A DNA stretch of 64,000 bases from NCBI RefSeq assembly GCF_965118635.1, contig NZ_CBCPHV010000002.1, positions 248,001-312,000 of the forward strand, written 5' to 3'. The notes beneath the pieces are model-generated. The model saw only the letters and a list, made by a program, of their open reading frames with translations. It was not told the origin of the DNA and did no database searches. Source of the DNA: Empedobacter brevis_A. Its GTDB lineage: Bacteria > Bacteroidota > Bacteroidia > Flavobacteriales > Weeksellaceae. Below are positions 58,220-64,000 of this stretch, piece by piece. Every line of letters begins with the position of its first letter. Positions within the stretch are counted from its first letter, which is position 1. Made by a program: the position numbers and the translations under genes.

Positions 58220-60325
58220 ATGTATCAGAATCCATTAAAAAAGACAATAGAATATTTAAAAGGTGCTGGACCAGAACGTGCAAAAACTTTGCAAAGCGAA
58301 TTCAGAATTTTTAGATACGAGGATTTGATTCAACATTTTCCGTTTCGTTATGTTGATAAATCAAAATTCTACAAAATATCTGAGATTTCTTCAACAGCTG
58401 CCGAAATTCAATTGAAAGGTAAAATTGTTCAATTAGAAGAAATTAACCAAGGAAAAGTAAAACGATTAGTCGGAAAATTTCAAGATGGAACAGGAACTTT
58501 GGAATTGGTTTGGTTTAAAGTTTCTTCGTGGCAAAAAGAGAAATTGAAAAATGATCTTTTTAAAGAAGTTGTGATTTATGGAAAACCAAATTTATTCAAC
58601 AATAATTTTAGCATCACACATCCAGAAATTGAATTAGTTGAAGATACAAAAAATATTCCGCTTGGATTGTTTCCTGTTTATCCGAGCACCGAAAAGTTAA
58701 CAAAAAAAGGAATTACAAATCGTGTTCTACAAAAAATGATGATGAATCTTTTTGCTGAAAACATTGATATTCCTGAAAATTTACCAATAAATATTCTCAA
58801 TCATTATAAATTAATTGGCAGAAATGAAGCTTTGAAAGCAATTCATTTTCCAAAAGATGTAACAGAGCTAAATGCAGCAATTCGTCGCCTTAAATTTGAA
58901 GAATTTTTCTTTCTAAATCTTGCAAATTTATCTCAAAAAGCAGTTAATAAACAAAAGAATAGAAGTAATCCTTTTCCAGAAATTGGTCATTATTTCAATA
59001 CATTTTACAATGAATATTTACCTTTTGAATTGACAAATGCACAGAAAAGAGTAATTAAAGAAATTCGTTCAGATCTTCGTCAGCCAGCACAAATGAATCG
59101 TTTGCTGCAAGGTGATGTAGGTTCAGGAAAAACGATGGTTGCTTTATTAACGATGTTGATTGCCATAGACAATGGTTTTCAAGCTGCATTAATTGCGCCA
59201 ACTGAAATTCTTGCAATACAACATTACGAAAGTATTACTGAATTATTAAACGGATTAGATGTTTCAGTAGAATTATTGACTGGTTCTGTAACAAAGAAAA
59301 AACGTCAACCAATTTTAGAAAACCTTGAAAATGGAAAGCTTAAAATAATTATTGGAACACACGCTTTGCTAGAAGATAGTGTTATTTTTCAGAATTTAGG
59401 TTTAGCTATAATTGATGAACAACATCGTTTTGGAGTTGCACAACGCGCTAAATTTTGGAGAAAAGCAAAACTTCCTCCACATGTTTTAGTGATGACAGCC
59501 ACACCAATTCCACGTACACTTTCAATGACATTGTATGGCGATTTGGATGTTTCTGTAATTGATGAATTACCAAAAGGACGAAAACCAATTAAAACGCTTC
59601 ATAAAACAGATGCGCATCGTCTGAGTGTTTTTAAATTTATGAAAGATGAAATTGCGAAAGGTCGTCAAATTTATGTCGTTTATCCGTTAATAGAAGAATC
59701 TGCGAAGCTAGAATTGAAAGATTTGATGGATGGTTACGAAAGTATTTCTCGTGCTTTTCCGCTGCCAGAATATGCAATAAGCATCGTACATGGACGACAA
59801 AAACCTGTGGACAAAGAATTTGAAATGAATCGCTTCAAAAATAACGAAACTCAAATTTTGGTTGCAACAACTGTGATTGAAGTTGGTGTAAATGTCCCGA
59901 ATGCTTCTGTAATGATTATCGAAAATTCTGAACGTTTTGGACTTTCTCAATTGCATCAGCTTCGTGGTCGAGTTGGACGAGGAGCAGAACAATCATATTG
60001 TATTTTGATAACAGGAGGAAAGTTAAATGAAGTTTCAAAACGTCGTATACAAACCATGTGCGAAACAAATGATGGTTTTCAAGTAGCAGAAGTAGATTTG
60101 GAATTACGTGGGCCAGGTGATATGATGGGAACACAGCAAAGTGGCGTTCTTAATCTTAAAATTGCCGATTTAGCTAAAGACAAAGAAGTTTTGTATGCTG
60201 CAAGAAAATCTGTGGAAGCCATTCTTTCGCAAGATCCAACGCTTTCTTCTCCAATTTATGAATTAACAAAAAAATATTTTATAGAAAATCATAAGGATAA
60301 AGTAGGTTGGAGTCAAATTTCTTAA
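58220..60325 (+). CDS. recG: ATP-dependent DNA helicase RecG
   Basis: A 701-residue branch-migration helicase that rescues stalled forks. The N-terminal wedge/OB domain (about residues 60-160) precedes a superfamily 2 motor: Walker A LLQGDVGSGKTMVAL (near 295), Walker B IIDEQHRFGVAQ (near 402), TATPIPRTLSMTLYGD, motif VI LHQLRGRVGRGAEQSYC. The closing RGPGDMMGTQQSG and later segment match RecG. Length is typical for the family (about 690-700). Identity is certain. Confidence 0.97.
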   Translation: MYQNPLKKTIEYLKGAGPERAKTLQSEFRIFRYEDLIQHFPFRYVDKSKFYKISEISSTAAEIQLKGKIVQLEEINQGKVKRLVGKFQDGTGTLELVWFKVSSWQKEKLKNDLFKEVVIYGKPNLFNNNFSITHPEIELVEDTKNIPLGLFPVYPSTEKLTKKGITNRVLQKMMMNLFAENIDIPENLPINILNHYKLIGRNEALKAIHFPKDVTELNAAIRRLKFEEFFFLNLANLSQKAVNKQKNRSNPFPEIGHYFNTFYNEYLPFELTNAQKRVIKEIRSDLRQPAQMNRLLQGDVGSGKTMVALLTMLIAIDNGFQAALIAPTEILAIQHYESITELLNGLDVSVELLTGSVTKKKRQPILENLENGKLKIIIGTHALLEDSVIFQNLGLAIIDEQHRFGVAQRAKFWRKAKLPPHVLVMTATPIPRTLSMTLYGDLDVSVIDELPKGRKPIKTLHKTDAHRLSVFKFMKDEIAKGRQIYVVYPLIEESAKLELKDLMDGYESISRAFPLPEYAISIVHGRQKPVDKEFEMNRFKNNETQILVATTVIEVGVNVPNASVMIIENSERFGLSQLHQLRGRVGRGAEQSYCILITGGKLNEVSKRRIQTMCETNDGFQVAEVDLELRGPGDMMGTQQSGVLNLKIADLAKDKEVLYAARKSVEAILSQDPTLSSPIYELTKKYFIENHKDKVGWSQIS

Positions 60326-60358
60326 AATTTAACATTCAAAAAACAATTTCGAACTTTT

Positions 60359-60374
60359 TTGGTACAGTTTATGT
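60359..60374 (+). promoter_or_regulatory. Sigma-54-like -24/-12 element before the 54-residue gene
   Basis: TTGGTACAGTTTATGT has GG and, ten bases later, GT in place of GC. It is nearly the same as the element at 50312-50327 (13 of 16 positions identical). The nearest gene starts 130 bases downstream. Confidence 0.4.
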
Positions 60375-60503
60375 TTTAATACAATAAATATAAAAACACT
60401 TAATTATATTAGAAACTTTTAATTTTATCAATTGTGTTAAATAAAATTAACATCGATTTTTATTTTTAACACAAAATTAACGTCAACCAAAAAATTAGCG
60501 ATT

Positions 60504-60668
60504 ATGATGTACACAAATTTAGAACTTATCAGAACTCCTCAAGGAGTAGAGGTTGAAGGAAACTCATTATGGATGTTCAACCAACATTTGAATTTAATGG
60601 TATTAATCACTAATAAATCGATAAAAATTAAACCTTCGATGTCATTCCAACGATTTAGAAAAAATTAA
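60504..60668 (+). CDS. Small 54-residue protein of unknown function
   Basis: A short frame from the ATG at 60504 to a TAA at 60666: residues read MMYTNLELIRTPQGVEVEGN, then SLWMFNQHLNLMVLITNKSI and KIKPSMSFQRFRKN. It is below the size often listed by gene finders, but it is followed 21 bases later by a strong hairpin terminator and preceded by a long AT-rich leader, which suggests a real transcription unit. It has no signal peptide or membrane helix. The family is not recognised. Confidence 0.55.
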   Translation: MMYTNLELIRTPQGVEVEGNSLWMFNQHLNLMVLITNKSIKIKPSMSFQRFRKN

Positions 60669-60689
60669 ATACTATTTATTATATATATC

Positions 60690-60717
60690 AAAAACCGCTG
60701 ATTAAGCGGTTTTTTTA
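60690..60717 (+). terminator. Rho-independent terminator after the 54-residue gene
   Basis: Stem AAAACCGCT/AGCGGTTTT with a 5-base loop and a long T run. Confidence 0.8.
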
Positions 60718-60844
60718 TTTCTAAAAGTTGCAATAGTTTTTCTTTATTAGTTTATTACTAAATAATATATCTCTAATTTATTGATTATAAATAACTGAAT
60801 TATAATTATTATAAAAATTAATTATATCTCATAGATTTTATAGA

Positions 60845-60876
60845 TTTGATTTATAACTATACACAACCTAGTTTTG
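60845..60876 (+). promoter_or_regulatory. Flavobacterial promoter for the catalase gene
   Basis: TTTG at 60845-60848, a 20-base spacer, then TAGTTTTG at 60869-60876, matching TTTG-N19-20-TAnnTTTG. The ATG is 42 bases downstream. Confidence 0.7.
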
Positions 60877-60917
60877 CTTTGTCTTAAAATAATAAAACAA
60901 AGAATAAAACTATAATT

Positions 60918-62441
60918 ATGATTAAAAGAAGTTTAGTATTAAGCTTAGCATTTATTTCTACAATTGGATTTGCTCAACAACTAACGACAAACTCTGGTGC
61001 TCCAGTTGGAGATAACCAAAATTCTAAAACAATAGGAAATAACGGACAAGTTTTGTTGGAAGATATTCATTTAATTGAAAAATTAGCAGCATTCGATCGT
61101 GAACGTATTCCAGAACGTGTTGTACATGCTCGTGGAGCTGGGGCTTTCGGAGAATTTGTAGCTGATAAAGATTTTTCTGATGTTACAATGGCCGATTTTT
61201 TATCTAAAGCTGGTAAAAAAACACCATTATTTGTACGTTTTTCTACTGTAACACATCAACAAGGTTCACCAGAAACATATCGTGATCCACGTGGTTTTGC
61301 TGTTAAGTTCTATACAGAACAAGGAAATTATGATTTAGTAGGAAATAATTTACCTGTTTTCTTTATTCGCGATGCGATTAAATTTCCAGATATGGTACAC
61401 GCATTCAAACCATCTCCTGTGACAAATGGAGCATCTGATGCAAATCGTGTATTTGATTTCTTTTCTAATTTGCCAGAATCTACTCACATGTTAACATGGT
61501 TATTTTCTGATTACGGAATTCCAGCAAATTACCGTCAAATGGAAGGAAATGGTGTGCATGCATACAAATGGGTAAATGCTAAAGGTGAAGTTACTTATGT
61601 AAAATATAAATGGGTTCCTCAACAAGAAACTAAAAATTTAACTCAAGAAGAAGCAGATAAAATTCAATCTACAGCAATTGAACATGCAACTTTAGATTTG
61701 CGTAATGCAATCGATAAAGGAAACTTCCCGAAATGGGATTTATATGTTCAATTCTTGAAAAGAGAAGATTTTGACAAATTAGATTTCAATCCTGTTGATG
61801 TAACAAAAATTTGGCCTGAATCTATTGCTAAATTGGTTAAAGTTGGAACAATGACATTGAATGAAAATCCGACAAATTACTTTCAACAAGTTGAGCAAGC
61901 TGCTTTTGCTCCATCAACTTTAGTTCCTGGAATCGAAGCTTCTGAAGACAAATTATTACAAGGTCGTTTGTTTTCTTATGCTGATACACAACGTCATCGT
62001 TTAACAGGGAATTTCCAACAAATACCTGTGAATGCGCCAAAAAATAATGTAAAAACATATAATCAAGATGGTTATATGTCTATTCGTGAACAAAAAGGAG
62101 ATGTTAATTATCAACCTTCAACAAATGTTCCTGAAGTTGTAGATAATGCAAAATACAAATATTCGAAATCGGTTTTTGCTCCTCAAACTGCTACTACACA
62201 GCATGTAATTGATAAAGAAAACAACTTTGCACAAGCTGGTGATTTGTATCAATCATTCTCTAAGAAAGAGCAAGATAATTTAATTAAAAATTTATCTGGA
62301 GCTTTAAATTCGGTTAAAAATAAAGTAATTGTTCAAAAAATGATTGCACATTTTTACCAAGCAAATAATGAATATGGAAGACGTTTAATGAAGGCTACAA
62401 ATACTTCTATGAACGACGTAAAACAATTTTTACCAAAATAA
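60918..62441 (+). CDS. katA: Exported monofunctional catalase
   Basis: A 507-residue heme catalase that breaks down hydrogen peroxide. A signal peptide (MIKRSLVLSLAFISTIGFAQ) means a periplasmic location, unlike most catalases. Catalytic His70 is in RVVHARGAGAFGEF, Asn143 in LVGNNLPVFFIRDA, and the heme-ligand Tyr is in GRLFSYADTQRHRL. Length fits the small-subunit clade. A hairpin in the 68-base gap to the ankyrin gene (62455-62476) may tune expression between them. It has a strong promoter upstream. Confidence 0.95.
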   Translation: MIKRSLVLSLAFISTIGFAQQLTTNSGAPVGDNQNSKTIGNNGQVLLEDIHLIEKLAAFDRERIPERVVHARGAGAFGEFVADKDFSDVTMADFLSKAGKKTPLFVRFSTVTHQQGSPETYRDPRGFAVKFYTEQGNYDLVGNNLPVFFIRDAIKFPDMVHAFKPSPVTNGASDANRVFDFFSNLPESTHMLTWLFSDYGIPANYRQMEGNGVHAYKWVNAKGEVTYVKYKWVPQQETKNLTQEEADKIQSTAIEHATLDLRNAIDKGNFPKWDLYVQFLKREDFDKLDFNPVDVTKIWPESIAKLVKVGTMTLNENPTNYFQQVEQAAFAPSTLVPGIEASEDKLLQGRLFSYADTQRHRLTGNFQQIPVNAPKNNVKTYNQDGYMSIREQKGDVNYQPSTNVPEVVDNAKYKYSKSVFAPQTATTQHVIDKENNFAQAGDLYQSFSKKEQDNLIKNLSGALNSVKNKVIVQKMIAHFYQANNEYGRRLMKATNTSMNDVKQFLPK

Positions 62442-62509
62442 TTCTTATTGGATTGGAGTCGATTGAGTTCGGCTCCATGACTTTCATCTAACATTAAATC
62501 ATATTTATT

Positions 62510-63028
62510 ATGAAAAAATATATTTTTTTAAGTTTATTTCTATTGAGTTTTTCTTCAATTTTTGCACAAGATTTGTTTAGCGCAGCAAGAGAAAATAATG
62601 TGAAGCAAATAGAAGAATTACTATCAAAAGGAAGCAATATAAATGAAGCGAATGAACGCGGATTTACACCTTTAATTTTAGCTGTTTATAACAATAGTTC
62701 AGATGCTGCGAAATTATTATTATCGAAAGGAGCAAATCCTAATGCTCAAGATTTATCAGGAAACAATGCATTAATGGGAGCTACTTTTAGAGGATATCCA
62801 GAAATGACAAATTTATTAATTGCAAATAAAGCAGATGTTAATCAAGTGAATTTTAATGGCGCTTCTTCTTTGATTTTTGCTGTAACATTTGGTCAAAATG
62901 AAATTGCTGAAAAATTGATTGAATCTGGCGCTGACTTAAACATTAAAGATAATACAGGTAAAACAGCTTTAGATCATGCTGTTTTACAAGAAAATAAAGT
63001 AATGATAGAATACTTATCTCATAAGTAA
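62510..63028 (+). CDS. Exported ankyrin-repeat protein next to catalase (AnkB-like)
   Basis: A 172-residue protein with a signal peptide (MKKYIFLSLFLLSFSSIFAQ) and about four ankyrin repeats: DLFSAARENNVKQIEELLSK, then GFTPLILAVYNNSSDAAKLL, GNNALMGATFRGYPEMTNLL, GASSLIFAVTFGQNEIAEKL and GKTALDHAVLQENKVMIEYL. In Pseudomonas a periplasmic ankyrin protein (AnkB) encoded next to a catalase gene supports catalase activity. The pairing here, both proteins exported, suggests the same kind of help; this is inference by analogy. Confidence 0.88.
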   Translation: MKKYIFLSLFLLSFSSIFAQDLFSAARENNVKQIEELLSKGSNINEANERGFTPLILAVYNNSSDAAKLLLSKGANPNAQDLSGNNALMGATFRGYPEMTNLLIANKADVNQVNFNGASSLIFAVTFGQNEIAEKLIESGADLNIKDNTGKTALDHAVLQENKVMIEYLSHK

Positions 63029-63053
63029 TTTTTTATATTTTTTAGTTAAAATT

Positions 63054-63088
63054 AAAAAGCCATTCAGATATTTTCTAAATGGCTTTTT
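63054..63088. terminator. Bidirectional terminator
   Basis: Arms AAAAAGCCATT/AATGGCTTTTT around a 13-base loop, between the ankyrin gene and the convergent Nramp-UspA gene. Confidence 0.75.
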
Positions 63089-63091
63089 ATA

Positions 63092-64000
63092 TTATTTCGC
63101 GATAAAAACTGGAATATTGACACGATGTCTTAGTTTATTTACGGTTTCTCCAAAAATAAAATCCATAAAACCTTTGTGTCCATGTGAACCAACAATTAAT
63201 AAATCTGCTTTGTTTCTTTTGCAAATTTCCGCAATAGAAGTGATTCTATTATTATAACCTAATTCGATTTTTGTTTCATTGAACAAAGGACGAATAATTT
63301 CTGCATATTGCTCTAAACGTTTTAAATCAGATTGCGCTTCTTCGTCATTAGAATGTTCTCCAGTATATTTTGCAGAAGCACTTTCAACAACATGAACCAA
63401 AATAATCATAGATTCTTTGGTTGCCAATTGTGTTGCATAATTAATAACTTTTCTATCTGTTTTTGAAAAATCTAGTGCTACAACAATTTTTTTGAAGTGT
63501 TGATTTGAGATTTCTTCCAACGAAAATTTTTCAAATGGTTCGTGAATTTCTTTTGGATTTTCATCTTTTTTCTTCATCATAATTGGAATTAAAAATGTCA
63601 ACATCAACAACACTAAAAGTCCAATTTCTAAACCAACAAGAAAAATATTTAACGAATAAGAATGGCTATCATCCATCCATTTATTAAATTCTTGATAAAC
63701 CAATTGTGCGTTCAAAAAAGAAATAATAAATGCAATTGCCCAAGCAAAAATTTTGGTTGTTGTATTGATTGCAAAATTTCCCATTTTTGCTTTATCGCTC
63801 ACAAAATGAATCAATGGAATAACTGCAAAAGCCAATTGCATACTCAAAATAACTTGACTAAAAATTAATAAAGAACCAACTTCTTTTTCTCCAAAAATAA
63901 GGATCACAACAACCGCTGGAACAACCGCTAATAATCGTGTTAAAATTCTTCTCAAAACAGGATTAATACGCAAATGTAGATATCCTTCCATTACAATTTG
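63092..64000 (-). CDS. Nramp metal transporter fused to a UspA domain, N-terminal part outside the window
   Basis: The frame is open to the window end (reading QIVMEGYLHLRINPVLRRIL), so the true start lies beyond base 64000. The visible part has the last membrane helices of an Nramp divalent metal (Mn2+/Fe2+) transporter: RLLAVVPAVVVILIF, SQVILSMQLAFAVIPLIHF (the conserved Q-x-x-L-S-x-Q-L-x-x-A-x-x-P motif) and two further helices. After residue about 165 follows a universal stress protein domain (KKIVVALDFSKTDRKVINYA, and LLIVGSHGHKGFMDFIFG with the ATP-loop G-x-x-G-H-x-G). Such MntH-UspA fusions are known in Bacteroidota; the Usp part may sense nucleotides. Confidence 0.87.
   Translation of the reverse strand, partial: QIVMEGYLHLRINPVLRRILTRLLAVVPAVVVILIFGEKEVGSLLIFSQVILSMQLAFAVIPLIHFVSDKAKMGNFAINTTTKIFAWAIAFIISFLNAQLVYQEFNKWMDDSHSYSLNIFLVGLEIGLLVLLMLTFLIPIMMKKKDENPKEIHEPFEKFSLEEISNQHFKKIVVALDFSKTDRKVINYATQLATKESMIILVHVVESASAKYTGEHSNDEEAQSDLKRLEQYAEIIRPLFNETKIELGYNNRITSIAEICKRNKADLLIVGSHGHKGFMDFIFGETVNKLRHRVNIPVFIAK

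Noticed and set aside
59708..60134. Minus-strand frames inside recG
   Set aside because: Antisense shadows of the helicase domain.
1..64000. CRISPR arrays, tRNA, rRNA, insertion sequences, integrases
   Set aside because: No spaced direct repeats, cloverleaf-type sequences with a T-loop motif, or transposase-like frames were seen on either strand.

Overview
The window is a gene-dense, AT-rich (roughly 30% GC by eye) piece of chromosome from a member of the Bacteroidota, class Flavobacteriia, most likely a Weeksellaceae-type organism (relatives of Empedobacter, Weeksella, Chryseobacterium); the genus cannot be fixed from the sequence alone. The evidence is the promoter style (TTTG, about 19-20 bp, TAnnTTTG), the scarcity of Shine-Dalgarno sites, Bacteroidota-specific proteins (PorD, a PorV/PorQ-family protein, the divergent RpoZ/omega, DUF4286, DUF4835, PafA) and the gene order dapA-ferritin-bamD-rpoZ-coaBC-porD-recN. 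No rRNA, tRNA, CRISPR, transposase, phage or plasmid genes were seen, so this is mainly core chromosome with small accessory inserts.

Layout. 1-7.6 kb: the end of an AraC-type regulator, a secreted esterase, an FAD monooxygenase, an M20 dipeptidase, DUF4286, a lipoprotein and hemL. 7.6-16 kb: a large Dna2-like nuclease-helicase, a DUF4846 lipoprotein, a VOC-family pseudogene, a decayed small secreted-protein gene, a membrane protein translationally coupled to ligA, and a frameshifted membrane-protein gene. 16-25 kb: APS reductase (cysH), a Crp-like regulator with an SMR transporter, DUF493, a DnaQ-like exonuclease, miaA, a MaoC-like hydratase, DUF1232, DUF1826, a zeta-toxin-like kinase with a small partner, a SUI1/eIF1-like protein and a nucleoside phosphorylase. 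25-32 kb: the leftward cluster recN-porD-coaBC-rpoZ-bamD-ferritin-dapA, then a barrel protein. 32-43 kb: HAD phosphatase, membrane-anchored MutS-like ATPase, FAH-family hydrolase, exonuclease and pssA, PorV/PorQ-family protein, sulfurtransferase, PafA phosphatase, SRPBCC protein and fumC. 43-50 kb: a Xre/RES toxin-antitoxin pair, a copper P-type ATPase broken by one frameshift, DUF4241, a Crp-like regulator with a coupled membrane protein, and an Rrf2 regulator with an NAD(P)-binding oxidoreductase. 50-64 kb: DUF3592, mgsA, a PaaE-like reductase, a uracil permease, an HMA metallochaperone, two tandem paralogous membrane proteins of unknown family, DUF1697, two thioredoxin-fold proteins, recG, an orphan 54-residue gene, a secreted catalase with an ankyrin partner, and the end of an Nramp-UspA fusion.

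Most transcription units end in long, nearly perfect inverted repeats with T tracts, often shared by convergent genes. The most interesting points are the tandem paralogous membrane pair (54736-55763), a 21-bp site repeated at both promoters of the Rrf2 locus, two sigma-54-like -24/-12 elements in front of genes of unknown function, an unlisted 54-residue gene, the zeta-like and RES toxin-antitoxin modules, and four genes with inactivating lesions (VOC, small secreted protein, membrane protein at 15.5 kb, copA), which could be real decay or indel errors. No clearly new multi-gene system was found.
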